From positions 1 to 64,000 of the IMG/VR virus record IMGVR_UViG_3300036820_000018: DNA of 64,000 nucleotides. One strand, written 5' to 3'. Below are positions 41,351 through 49,526 of the stretch, piece after piece. Origin of the DNA: a virus. A model generated the notes under the pieces. The model was not told where the DNA came from and made no database searches. It was given only the letters and a program-made list of their open reading frames with translations. Position 1 is the stretch's first letter. Each line of letters starts with the position of its first letter. Made by a program: the position numbers and the translations under genes.

Positions 41351-41704
41351 TCAGTCTGGTGAAATCGTCTTCCAGGGGACCAAAACGGTCGTCGGAGAGT
41401 CGTGCATAATCTGAGCGGTGCCTGCGGAGTTGTCTATCAAGACGGCGACATTGTGCTTTGCGCAATAAGCGGCTTTTGCCTTTCCCGGAGGATTGACAAA
41501 GACCTTCAACTTGTCGTAATGACCTTTCATCCCTAAGCCAGCGAGCTTTTCTTTCTTCATTTTCTTTTCGGCTTTGGTGACCGGTAAAACGTGGCTCCCG
41601 CTTAGCACCGTGACTTTGTGCCCGTGCTTATGAAGCTTTCTCATGAGCTCCCGGATGGCCGGGCTGGAATCGAGCGTGCCATCCAAATCGCACGCAATCT
41701 TCAT
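41351..41704 (-). CDS. HAD-like phosphatase
   Basis: 117 residues. Starts with the catalytic DLDGTLDSS (Asp7, Asp9), then VTVLSGSH (motif II Ser), a Lys-rich cap-like stretch, and AVLIDNSAG (motif IV). Small HAD enzymes remove phosphate from nucleotides or polynucleotide 3' ends. In this genome it lies three genes after an ORF with a 2H phosphoesterase and a Nudix hydrolase, so three phosphate-ester enzymes cluster in the head module. Confidence 0.72.
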   Translation of the reverse strand: MKIACDLDGTLDSSPAIRELMRKLHKHGHKVTVLSGSHVLPVTKAEKKMKKEKLAGLGMKGHYDKLKVFVNPPGKAKAAYCAKHNVAVLIDNSAGTAQIMHDSPTTVLVPWKTISPD

Positions 41705-42045
41705 GGAGTTAGCTCGCCATTAGTGATCCAACCGTGCCAATGTGACCCGTCTCGGTAGGACTGGCCATTCTCATCGACACGCCAGCACTCCACGTCGATC
41801 GAGGGGATGACCGTCAGGTTCGGAGCAGTGCCTGAGACGTCCCACATGCCGTGTGGAGGGGCTGCAGCAGCGTCAGTTGTTCGCCACGAGATCCGACTGG
41901 GAAGACCGGGCTCAATGGGCTTCGTGTTCGGCAGGACGATCCACCAACACTCTCGACCGTCTTTGTCACCGGACTCGTAGCGCCACATCATCCCCGGCTC
42001 TTCGTCCTCAGGAAAAGGTTTGTCGACAATGCGAAGTGCAGTCAT
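41701..42045 (-). CDS. hypothetical protein, 114 residues
   Basis: ATG 42045 in an ATGA overlap with the MuF gene. Trp-rich (MMWRYESGDKDGRECWWIVL, HGMWDVSG, VECWRVDENG, SHWHGWI). Compact beta-fold look. Unrecognised; between MuF and the HAD gene. Confidence 0.6.
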   Translation of the reverse strand: MTALRIVDKPFPEDEEPGMMWRYESGDKDGRECWWIVLPNTKPIEPGLPSRISWRTTDAAAAPPHGMWDVSGTAPNLTVIPSIDVECWRVDENGQSYRDGSHWHGWITNGELTP

Positions 42046-42743
42046 CGCTGGCTCCTGGCCGGCGCGACTGAGCATCGGCACCGAGGGTGGATCGGAGGCA
42101 TCGCTGAAGCGTCCGAGATCGGGTGTGGGTTGGCGTCTTTGATGTCCACGCACACAGGACAGGCTCCGACGTGGTTGAGCAGATCGAACATCGCGATACC
42201 TGCACGCTTAAACAGGTCGACCGAGGCCGTGGTCATGGCCCTGTTGACCTCTGTCCTCGATATCAGGGCCGCTCTGTCAGGGTCATTGATCAGTAGACCG
42301 ATCTGTTCAGCCAACTCGGTGACGTCTGCGTCGGTCCAAGGGACGTGAGCGACCCGTCCGGCGACGAAGGCCTCGACCAGAGAGACGATGAGGTCCCTTG
42401 TGTGGTCAGAGATGCCCTTTATCAGGCCTCCGAGTTGCTGAGAGACGTTCTCGAGGCCCGGAACAGTCCCATGTACCCGTCCGGGTGCCCACGCGGACCA
42501 GTCAACGGCGTTCACGGCGCCTTCGAGGGCGTCCCCAGTGGCCTTCTGAACGCTTACACCGTGTCCAGAGGCATCTTTGGCTCCCGCAAGCCATGAATCG
42601 GCCCACAGACGCTCTAGGGCGGTCCTGAGAGGCCCTGTGTCGAGCGGTATCGAGGCTATGAGGCTCTCGATGACCCCTCCGGGGGTTCCGACTGGGCCTG
42701 TGATCCCTTCGACGCGTTGAGCGATCTGTCTCGGGCGCACCAA
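42042..42743 (-). CDS. MuF-type minor head protein
   Basis: 233 residues from TTG 42743, but the frame is open upstream without a start to the portal gene. SRTEVNRAMTTASVDLFKRA and ACPVCVDIKDANPHPISDAS followed by PPIHPRCRCSV are the hallmarks of the Mu gpF/SPP1 gp7 domain. A -1 frameshift at 42830-42836 would fuse it to the portal polyprotein. MuF proteins sit on the portal and can enter the cell with DNA. Confidence 0.82.
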   Translation of the reverse strand: MVRPRQIAQRVEGITGPVGTPGGVIESLIASIPLDTGPLRTALERLWADSWLAGAKDASGHGVSVQKATGDALEGAVNAVDWSAWAPGRVHGTVPGLENVSQQLGGLIKGISDHTRDLIVSLVEAFVAGRVAHVPWTDADVTELAEQIGLLINDPDRAALISRTEVNRAMTTASVDLFKRAGIAMFDLLNHVGACPVCVDIKDANPHPISDASAMPPIHPRCRCSVAPARSQR

Positions 42744-42820
42744 ACGGCGGATTCCCTTAGCGATCTTGGGCGTGTGGAAGGAAACGAGGTCTTCCTCTCG
42801 ATGTCCGCCCGGCCCGGGCC

Positions 42821-45800
42821 TCAGGACACTTTTGGGCGGTTCACCTCGGCTTTGACGATCATCACCGTGTCGCCGGGTTCTAGGGGCTCAGGGAGGATCA
42901 GACGGCCTGAGTAGTCGATCGTGGCCTTCTGAGCTTGCTCCAGGATTGGCTCTAGGACCTCGAGGCCTTCACGGACCTTGTCGCGGATGACCTTGTCGTC
43001 GAGATCGTCGGTGTCCCACCAAGAGACTGCCGCGATCTCGTCTCCGTCAGGCTCCCCGAGGGAGACATCGTCCTCAGAGTCCGTCGAGTAGACGAAACCC
43101 TGGAAGATCCCGTCGTCTGAGCGCCAGGTGCCAACCATCTTCGCGTCGGTGGGCATCTTGCAGCCCGTCTCTTCGGACCATTCACGCACAGCTGCGTCGT
43201 GAGCCGACTCGCCATCGTCTAAGTGGCCAGCTGGTGTCTCCCAAGAGGCTCCATTACCGTCATCGTCTTTGTTGCCGCGACGGACGAGCAGAACCTTGCC
43301 TGAGTCTCGAGCGACGAGAGCAACTCCAGCGACTTCGGGACCCTTGGAGTCGTGAGCCTTAGCGGCCCCGCCGAAGGCGAAGACCCGGCACTCGTCTCCG
43401 CGGTGGACCGAGAGATGGGTGAAGGTGACAGGCGTGGGCGGGATCGGAGCCGGGAGATCTTCGTTGGAGTCCATGTACGCGAGCGTCATATGCGGATGAA
43501 AGTCGCTGTGCTGGCTCCCGTTGAACTGCTCGAGAGGTCCGCGAAGGGCTTCGATGCCCGGGATCTCGGGCTTAGCCCAAACCGGAATTAGCCAGTCACT
43601 CGACTCAGAAGCAGGGAAGGTACCCCGGCCACCGATAGTGCCTGACATTGGTCCACGCTGGGCGCTCGCGACTCTGGCAGCTACCGCACAGATCTTCTCG
43701 AAGGTGGCGTCATCAGCGATCTTGCCGCAGTAGACGATCGTGATGTGCTGGTCGGGGACCCCATTCTCCATCACCGGGATCAAGCCAGGGGGAACGTCGA
43801 GGGAGACCATCGTTGAGACCGGAGAATGCACCCCAGCCGTTGCCTTAGCGAAGGCCGCGTCAACCTCTTCGCGGGTTGTGGCCTTAGACAGCTCTGTCCA
43901 GACCGCGTCATAGACCCGTGTGGAAATCGCTGAGTTGTCGAAGTGACGCGGGAGGTCGTTCTTGGCGACGCGCTTTTGTGAGGCACGCTTCCAGCGCTTT
44001 AGGTCGAGCTTCTCTTCGATCTCGTCTTCAGGATCGTCGGGGTCCTCTGCGTAGTGAGCGCCCGCGATACCTGTCGCGATCCCGATCCCAGCGGTTGCCT
44101 CTTTAAGAGTCCTTCTCGACGCCGTTCCCTGATCTACGCGTCCGGGGGCTGCGGACCCGCGCGGTCTGGCGGGATTGGACCCGTTGGACGCGGCGGGCTT
44201 CTTTGCGCCCACTAGCGGTGCGGTCGGTGCTGGAGTTAGTGGGCCGGGGCCGAGTGGCCCCCCCACTTTTGGGCGTGCCGGGACCTTTCGCCCAGCGGCC
44301 GTGTCGTGCTGCCTCGCCTGGCTGTAGGCAGGAGGACCTGGAGCATCGGGATCTGGGCCCGGGGTGCCGGGAAGGACGAGCTCGATCGGCCGAACGGTCC
44401 CTGGACGTGGGGCTCCGGTCAAGGGGTCCACGTCTCCCGCGACACCGAGCAGGTAAGAGATCGGGATCGGGCCGAGGCGGTTCGAGTCGAAGAACCTCGG
44501 CACCTTCTCCTCGGGATTGATCGGGTAACCCAGGACCTTGTCTCTGACTTCGTCAGGAGACTCTGCGCCGATCGAGACGTAGATCTGGTGAGACTGCGCC
44601 TCCATGAGGCGGTCTTCCTTCTCGCGACCGGTGTCGAAGCGGAGCTGCACCGGGAGACCGAGGTCCTCCTGGGTGATCGCGTCCATGATGTCTTCGTAGT
44701 AGCCGACGTGGGGAAGTGAGTTGATCCTGAACTGCGTGTCCATCTGGGTGTCAGAGGTGCTGCGGTTCACGTCGTCGGTGAAGCCGAGGTCCTGGGGCAT
44801 CATCATGAATGCACCTGTAGTCCGGCGCATCACGTACTCAGCGATGTCAGGGTCGAACTGCTGCGGCTTGTAAAACTCGATCTCGGTGCCGTGAGGCAGC
44901 CATCTGAGCCCCCAGCGCTCTGACTGGTCCCCGTAGGTCCAGTCGTTGTAGTCCTCTTGCCATTCAGCAAGAGAGTCAGGGTCTGACTGGTCCTCGGGAG
45001 CCATCGCGAAGGCCTCAGGGACGTTGCCCGTGGTGAAGAACTGCAAGAAGTAGGTCTGGAGGCGCAGGTCGGTGTTCGCGTTGACCAGGACCGTCTCGAT
45101 CGGTGCGATGCCATAGGGGTCCTCTGTATGAGGCCACATGGGCTCGTAGATCAGGTCCTCAGATCTCAGCCAGTCCCAGGGGATTCCTTGGATGAACTGC
45201 TGGAAGGCCGGAGCCTCGCCGATCGGCTCTGCACCGAAGTAGTCAAGCATCGGGGCGAAGAGCGTCCCGTCGGCTACAGGCAGGCTGATCAGGCGACCTG
45301 CGCGATCACGCTGACGGTAAAGGGTCCCGCAATCGAAGCGCCAGACGTCGGTCGCGTGCTTGCAGAGCCAGTTACGAAGCGTGTTGCCCGAGCCCGCGAT
45401 CACCTTGCCCGACTCAGGGTCGAGCCTCTTGTCGGGGCGACGCCAGAACTCTTTAGCGGCCGCGATCTCTTTGACGCAGTTCTCCTCGTACCCGTCCATG
45501 ACCTCGAAGCGCACTCGCATCGAGCGGAGGTCTTGGATCGCGTGGCGGTAGCAGATGGTCGCCACGTCGTAGGAGGTGATCAGGTGCCGGATCGTCTCGA
45601 AAGGCATCCGGCCAGGGCGCGTCTGGGTCGAGATGTTGCGCCCGGTGTCGTAGTCGCGCTCTCTCGGCCTGCGATTGTAACCGAAGTACGGGGTCAGTGG
45701 CCTGCCTGGGGCAAATGGCGAGACCCAGTCAATGCCCTGCTCGTGCAGAGCGTTTTCGATCTCGATCGGGGTGATCGTGGACCCCGAGGGATTGATCGAG

Positions 45801-46057
45801 TTAGCTGTCTGGCGAGCGAGCACCTGGGCAGAGACGGGCTTTGAGCGAGCAAGGTGAGCCGTGGTTCCTGACTGTGCGCCCTGGACGTTCCAGACCGAGT
45901 TGTTGCGCAGGGCCTTCGCGACGAGATCGACCTCGCGACGTTCTCTCGGACGCAGGTCCATAAGGGCCAGGTCGTTTTTCGCGACCTTGATGGCCTTGGC
46001 CACGGTCTCAGAGTTGTCCCGTGGGGCGCGCAGACGCTCAGTCAACCTCAGAGCCAT
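42821..46057 (-). CDS. portal protein fused to 2H phosphoesterase and Nudix hydrolase
   Basis: 1078 residues from ATG 46057, which overlaps the terminase TAA. Residues about 1-560 are a portal (WVSPFAPGRPLTPYFGYN, IIRH-like TIRHLITSYDVATICYRH, WLRSEDLIYEPMWPHTEDPY, ALMMPQDLG-type GAFMMMPQDLGFTDDVNRS). A Pro/Gly-rich linker (560-650) and a helical segment follow. Then a 2H domain with QHITIVYCG (His771, Thr773) and HPHMTLAYM (His856, Thr858), and a Nudix box GHLDDGE...REWSEETG at 944-965, fully matching GX5EX7REUXEEXGU. Catalytic residues of both enzymes are intact. Ends at a frameshift site. Confidence 0.88.
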   Translation of the reverse strand: MALRLTERLRAPRDNSETVAKAIKVAKNDLALMDLRPRERREVDLVAKALRNNSVWNVQGAQSGTTAHLARSKPVSAQVLARQTANSINPSGSTITPIEIENALHEQGIDWVSPFAPGRPLTPYFGYNRRPRERDYDTGRNISTQTRPGRMPFETIRHLITSYDVATICYRHAIQDLRSMRVRFEVMDGYEENCVKEIAAAKEFWRRPDKRLDPESGKVIAGSGNTLRNWLCKHATDVWRFDCGTLYRQRDRAGRLISLPVADGTLFAPMLDYFGAEPIGEAPAFQQFIQGIPWDWLRSEDLIYEPMWPHTEDPYGIAPIETVLVNANTDLRLQTYFLQFFTTGNVPEAFAMAPEDQSDPDSLAEWQEDYNDWTYGDQSERWGLRWLPHGTEIEFYKPQQFDPDIAEYVMRRTTGAFMMMPQDLGFTDDVNRSTSDTQMDTQFRINSLPHVGYYEDIMDAITQEDLGLPVQLRFDTGREKEDRLMEAQSHQIYVSIGAESPDEVRDKVLGYPINPEEKVPRFFDSNRLGPIPISYLLGVAGDVDPLTGAPRPGTVRPIELVLPGTPGPDPDAPGPPAYSQARQHDTAAGRKVPARPKVGGPLGPGPLTPAPTAPLVGAKKPAASNGSNPARPRGSAAPGRVDQGTASRRTLKEATAGIGIATGIAGAHYAEDPDDPEDEIEEKLDLKRWKRASQKRVAKNDLPRHFDNSAISTRVYDAVWTELSKATTREEVDAAFAKATAGVHSPVSTMVSLDVPPGLIPVMENGVPDQHITIVYCGKIADDATFEKICAVAARVASAQRGPMSGTIGGRGTFPASESSDWLIPVWAKPEIPGIEALRGPLEQFNGSQHSDFHPHMTLAYMDSNEDLPAPIPPTPVTFTHLSVHRGDECRVFAFGGAAKAHDSKGPEVAGVALVARDSGKVLLVRRGNKDDDGNGASWETPAGHLDDGESAHDAAVREWSEETGCKMPTDAKMVGTWRSDDGIFQGFVYSTDSEDDVSLGEPDGDEIAAVSWWDTDDLDDKVIRDKVREGLEVLEPILEQAQKATIDYSGRLILPEPLEPGDTVMIVKAEVNRPKVS
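42830..42836 (-). promoter_or_regulatory. -1 ribosomal frameshift site CCCAAAA
   Basis: In the portal frame the codons are CGC CCA AAA GTG TCC TGA, giving a canonical C_CCA_AAA heptamer six bases before the stop. After a -1 slip the frame reads CCC AAA AGT GTC and runs without stop into the MuF ORF, adding SFHTPKIAKGIRRLVRP. A GCCCG/CGGGC hairpin lies about 9-10 bases downstream of the heptamer. Frameshift not proven. Confidence 0.7.
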
Positions 46058-47631
46058 TAGCCCACCTTTACGGGAGGTGCGACCTCCTCGGGACTTGCTT
46101 GACACCACACGCAGTAGGTGCGATCGGGATTCCAGCGGTGGTCACAGATCATCCGAGCACGCTTGCGCTCTGAACGAACGCCTTGGCGACGACGGGCCAT
46201 CCGGCGCTCCATGCGAGCCTTGTCATCGAGGATCGCCTCCTCACCTCGATGCTCTAAGCGCTGGGCTGCGTCACGTTCCATGAACTCTCTGAAGTTCGCC
46301 CCGACTCCACCTTCGGAGGTGATGAGGAGGTAGCATCCCATCCCGATGGTGACCGCTTGGTCGTCGTGACCACCTCTTGTGTGATCGAGGCGTGTGACAC
46401 CTGGGGAGGACTCTTTGAGCTTTAGGGCGAGAAGCTCTTCTTTCAACTCTCGAGTGTTCGGGATGAAGATTTGGCGGTTCCTGAAGGTGCTCGTGAGAGC
46501 GCTCGCGACCTCACCGACTGAGGAGGCCGTGAACTTGAACTCTTTGGCCCGCACGCCTCTGCGGTTGAGACGCTGCACCCCGTCAACGAACTGCTGAGGG
46601 TCGGCGTGAGCGTGTGCCCGGTTGTACCGAAAGGATGCCTCGACGATCCAGTCAACCACCCTGTCGATCTGAACGGGCTTCTTCTTCGATCCCCTCCAGC
46701 GCTCGACGTGGTCGACGACGACGCGCTTGGGACCTCTCGGGGCCTTGGGGTCGTAGGGCTCCTTGTGCATGATCGTCATGACCGTGGCGTCGTTCACCAC
46801 ACCGATGTCAACGAGGATTATGTACTTAACGCCCTTTTGCGGATCGAGGGTCGTATACGGCTGAGCGGCTGCTTCCCAGTCCTCTTCGCGGATAGCTGCG
46901 TCTTCGTCCTCTGACCAGAGGTTGAGGACCAGGCGGTCGTATTCAGAGGGACGAAGCTGGAAGCGCAATGAAGCGAGCTCGTCGGGACTCAGCCAAGGGA
47001 CCGGGCCGGGGACTTCGTGGACTCGCCACATCTTGTCCACCGAGCACTTGTCGATGACCTCTTTGGACCAGTGAGAAGGCTCGCCGGCCGAGCTCATCAC
47101 CACGAGCTTGCAGTTAGGGACCTTCGGAGCAGCTGATTGGAGGGCCGACCATACGCGTCGCGCTCCACGAGTGTCTGGCCACTGACAGAACTCGTCAGCT
47201 ACTAAGAAGTGAGCGTCGCGCAGGCCCCAGGACCCTGAGTCTGACTGGGCCAGGACGCGGATCCATGCGCCGTTCGGAGCAACGATGCGCTGGCTCTCGA
47301 CGATGATCGCACCTTCGAGCTCTTCGGTACGGGCTACAAAGCCCGCTGCGGCGTCGATGATGATCGCGGCCTGATTAGTCGAGGCAGCGACGATGTGACC
47401 GTTAGCGAGGGGCCTGGCGTCTGTCATGAGCCAGGAGAGGCCGAGACCAGCGATGTCCGTCGATTTTGAGGCACCTCTTGCTCGGGTGAGGAAGTGCCAC
47501 GTCGCTGCGGGGCGCTCGTTTAAGAGGATGGCTTCGGCGTCGGTCTTCTGGAAGGACCTCGCTACCTCACCCCAGCGGTCTCCGGTTTCGACCCGGAGCC
47601 CATACATGAGGTCTAGGGCGCCCTCACTCAC
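46057..47631 (-). CDS. terL: terminase large subunit
   Basis: 524 residues. ATPase: LTRARGASKSTD (Walker A variant), HFLVADEFCQW (Walker B with Asp-Glu) and a VVMSSAGE coupling motif. Nuclease: ILVDIGVVNDAT (first Asp), AHADPQQFVDG and THTR-like DHTRGGHDDQAV (last Asp pair). The C-terminus adds CDHRWNPDRTYCVWCQ, a likely zinc knuckle. Pumps DNA into the prohead and cuts it. GTGA-type overlap with the small subunit gene. Confidence 0.92.
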   Translation of the reverse strand: MSEGALDLMYGLRVETGDRWGEVARSFQKTDAEAILLNERPAATWHFLTRARGASKSTDIAGLGLSWLMTDARPLANGHIVAASTNQAAIIIDAAAGFVARTEELEGAIIVESQRIVAPNGAWIRVLAQSDSGSWGLRDAHFLVADEFCQWPDTRGARRVWSALQSAAPKVPNCKLVVMSSAGEPSHWSKEVIDKCSVDKMWRVHEVPGPVPWLSPDELASLRFQLRPSEYDRLVLNLWSEDEDAAIREEDWEAAAQPYTTLDPQKGVKYIILVDIGVVNDATVMTIMHKEPYDPKAPRGPKRVVVDHVERWRGSKKKPVQIDRVVDWIVEASFRYNRAHAHADPQQFVDGVQRLNRRGVRAKEFKFTASSVGEVASALTSTFRNRQIFIPNTRELKEELLALKLKESSPGVTRLDHTRGGHDDQAVTIGMGCYLLITSEGGVGANFREFMERDAAQRLEHRGEEAILDDKARMERRMARRRQGVRSERKRARMICDHRWNPDRTYCVWCQASPEEVAPPVKVG

Positions 47632-48068
47632 GAAGAAGAGGCGCGCAACGCTCGCCCGTTTGCCCTCAGACGGTCTATCTGGTTGATCGAGGAGGCGCTG
47701 AAGGCCATCGACATCGACTGGTCCTTCATCAGAGCAGCGCGACCAGAGGGGGAGAGGCCGAGGCGGTCAACACACTTCATGGCGTTTGTCTCAGCCTGGG
47801 TGGCTGCCTGCCAGACGTAGGGCTTGACCTTGGCGGGTCCGTACTTCTCAGCGGTGGCCATCGCCCAGTTGTGAAGCATCCGGGCTCGTGCTTCTGCGCG
47901 ACAGAACTGCATCACGGCGGCTTCGTCGGAGTCGAGGAGCCAGGGGTACTTGCCGATCAGCTCGTCTAGTACCTCTTGAGCGTGGAGACCGACGAGGACT
48001 TCGTTGTTCGCCCCGTGTCCTGTGTTGGTCCGACTGATGGCTACGACGACTTCGGCTTGGTCTGGCAC
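47628..48068 (-). CDS. terS: terminase small subunit
   Basis: 146 residues from GTG 48068 after AGGGGGTGTCAA; an ATG 15 codons upstream would span the rightward promoter. AATQAETNAMKCVDRLGLSP followed by SGRAALM is the P27-like small terminase signature. Binds the packaging site and starts packaging. Start of the long leftward late operon. Confidence 0.82.
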   Translation of the reverse strand: MPDQAEVVVAISRTNTGHGANNEVLVGLHAQEVLDELIGKYPWLLDSDEAAVMQFCRAEARARMLHNWAMATAEKYGPAKVKPYVWQAATQAETNAMKCVDRLGLSPSGRAALMKDQSMSMAFSASSINQIDRLRANGRALRASSS

Positions 48069-48098
48069 TTGACACCCCCTGGGGGCCGATCTAATACT
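48069..48098 (+). promoter_or_regulatory. sigma-70-type promoter for the rightward regulator gene
   Basis: Perfect -35 TTGACA at 48069-48074, 18-base spacer, -10 AATACT at 48093-48098. It touches the GTG start of the small terminase gene on the other strand, so the two directions may interfere. Confidence 0.55.
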
Positions 48099-48127
48099 TT
48101 CATCAATACCCAATGACTAGGACGGGA

Positions 48128-48655
48128 ATGACCATTCAGCCCCACGAGGTACCCGAGACCATTCGGCGGCTAGCACCGAGCGATCACAACGACATCGACT
48201 GGGAGAGAGCACGGATGGTCAAGCGCTATCCCCCCGGGACCCCTGAGCGAGTCGCTGAGGCGGTGAAGAGGGCACGAGCGAAGAAGGCATCTGAGTACGC
48301 GGCGGTGGCCGAGCTCCTGCATTGCAGCCGGAGCAGCGCTCAATATCAGATCGACAAGGCCAAACGCCTTGGACTCATCCCCATCCTCACCAGAGCACCT
48401 GCGCGGATGCACACCTTCAAGGTCGAAGACGAGATCTGGGAGAAAGCTGCAGACATCGCGGCGCTCAATGGAACGTCTGTCTCAGCGCTGATCGTGGACT
48501 TCTTGGTCAGCCTGGACTACCGGGTGAATATCAAGAAGCCGAAGAAAGCTCTACACGAGGTGGACCGCACATCTTGCATCCACGACCCGAAGACCATCGG
48601 GGGTCTCGTGTATTGCCGCATATGTGGAGTACGACTCAACCAAGCGAGGGAGTGA
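48128..48655 (+). CDS. DNA-binding regulator (HTH plus ribbon-helix-helix features)
   Basis: 175 residues; ATG 48128 follows AGGACGGGA (ATG 48113 is the alternative, nearly leaderless). RYPPGTPERVAEAVKRARAK then SEYAAVAELLHCSRSSAQYQ is an HTH; FKVEDEIWEKAADIAALNGT with SVSALIVDFLVSL is RHH-like. A C-terminal CIHDPKTIGGLVYCRICG zinc site. Divergent from the late operon, so it may control late transcription. Confidence 0.7.
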   Translation: MTIQPHEVPETIRRLAPSDHNDIDWERARMVKRYPPGTPERVAEAVKRARAKKASEYAAVAELLHCSRSSAQYQIDKAKRLGLIPILTRAPARMHTFKVEDEIWEKAADIAALNGTSVSALIVDFLVSLDYRVNIKKPKKALHEVDRTSCIHDPKTIGGLVYCRICGVRLNQARE

Positions 48656-48656
48656 A

Positions 48657-48932
48657 ATGCGATACCGCAGCTACAAAGTCACACCGACCAAGAATGGCCG
48701 GATCAGGGTCACGAGCAGGGGACCGTTCGCCTCTATGGGGATCGCTTGGTTCTGGATGATCCTGATCGTGTTCGTGTTCATCGTTGAGTGGAAGGCTACC
48801 TTGGTCATCGGTGGTGGGATCCTGCTCCTGGCTGGACTCGGTCACGCTCTGAGGCCAGGGATCCGCAAGGGGATGGCTCAGGCCGAGGCGAAGAAGGTCT
48901 CTAAGAGCCAGTCGAGGGTGCCTCGAGTATGA
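48657..48932 (+). CDS. membrane protein, 91 residues
   Basis: ATG two bases after the upstream stop, AGCGAGGGAG as ribosome site. Basic N-terminus then two membrane helices (WFWMILIVFVFIVEW and ATLVIGGGILLLAGLGHAL) and a basic tail. Function unknown; possibly superinfection exclusion or lysis control. Confidence 0.65.
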   Translation: MRYRSYKVTPTKNGRIRVTSRGPFASMGIAWFWMILIVFVFIVEWKATLVIGGGILLLAGLGHALRPGIRKGMAQAEAKKVSKSQSRVPRV

Positions 48933-49030
48933 GCGCTCACTGGTGGGACAAGACCAACCGGCTCGTCGATGTCACGATCTGGGGGATTGCTCTCACGCTG
49001 CTGATCTGCGCTCTCGTCTTTCACGTTTAG
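48929..49030 (+). CDS. 33-residue single-span membrane peptide
   Basis: ATGA overlap with the gene upstream. WWDKTNRLVDVTIWGIALTL then LICALVFHV: a short amphipathic start and one membrane helix. Its TAG overlaps the TAA of the facing gene. Confidence 0.55.
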   Translation: MSAHWWDKTNRLVDVTIWGIALTLLICALVFHV

Positions 49031-49173
49031 CAGAACCAGCTCCAGACAGGCGGTAAGGGGACGACCCTGCGTAGCTTCTCGCAGGAGTGCTCGGACGGAA
49101 ACGTCTGTTGAGGTTCGGCTGTGGTGCTCGTGGTGTGACCGCAGGGCCAGCGGACGAAGTATCGGATCATCAC
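49027..49173 (-). CDS. small Cys/His protein, 47-48 residues
   Basis: GTG 49173 overlaps the previous stop (GTGATG; ATG 49170 is equally likely). MIRYFVRWPCGHTTS and FPSEHSCEKLRR give CxH...HxC, a probable small zinc site. Converges on the 33-residue peptide gene. Confidence 0.5.
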   Translation of the reverse strand: MMIRYFVRWPCGHTTSTTAEPQQTFPSEHSCEKLRRVVPLPPVWSWFC

Positions 49174-49361
49174 GGCCACCAGATTGTCAGAAACCCGCAA
49201 GCCAAGAGCGTGAGCCCGAGAGGGATCAAGCCGGCCCAAGGGGTGACAGCGGTGCGCACTCCGTTCCAGAACGTGGCGAGTAGGAACGTGAAGGCCGCGA
49301 GCAGGAAGAACGCTAAAGCGATGCCCTGCTGAGCGGTGACGGTGGTCGCTAGGAGCCTCAT
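49170..49361 (-). CDS. two-span membrane protein, 63 residues
   Basis: Two hydrophobic helices (GIALAFFLLAAFTFLLATFW and AGLIPLGLTLLACGFLTIWW) with little else. Holin-like topology, but not near the endolysin. Coupled to the next small gene. Confidence 0.6.
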   Translation of the reverse strand: MRLLATTVTAQQGIALAFFLLAAFTFLLATFWNGVRTAVTPWAGLIPLGLTLLACGFLTIWWP

Positions 49362-49446
49362 GGCTTGCCTATACCCATCATCGAAGCGTCAATCAGATGG
49401 TCAAGGATCGGGCCTCGAGGTCCAGGGCCTTCAAGGCACCGATCCC

Positions 49447-49526
49447 TGGTAGCGGAGGCAGGATTTGAACCTAGCGATTTCCGGCTTATGAGGCCAGCGG
49501 GGACGACCAGACTCCCCTACTCCGCA
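49447..49526 (-). tRNA. tRNA-Met(CAT)
   Basis: 80 bases with an encoded CCA end. Acceptor arms TGCGGAG/CTCCGCT pair except 1:72 (T-T). D stem GGGG/CCCC, anticodon stem CTGGC/GCCGG with loop CTCATAA (anticodon CAT), T arm with TTCAAAT loop. The three G-C pairs of an initiator tRNA are absent, so an elongator Met or an Ile2-type tRNA is likelier despite the 1:72 mismatch. Lies between two minus-strand gene groups. Confidence 0.85.
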
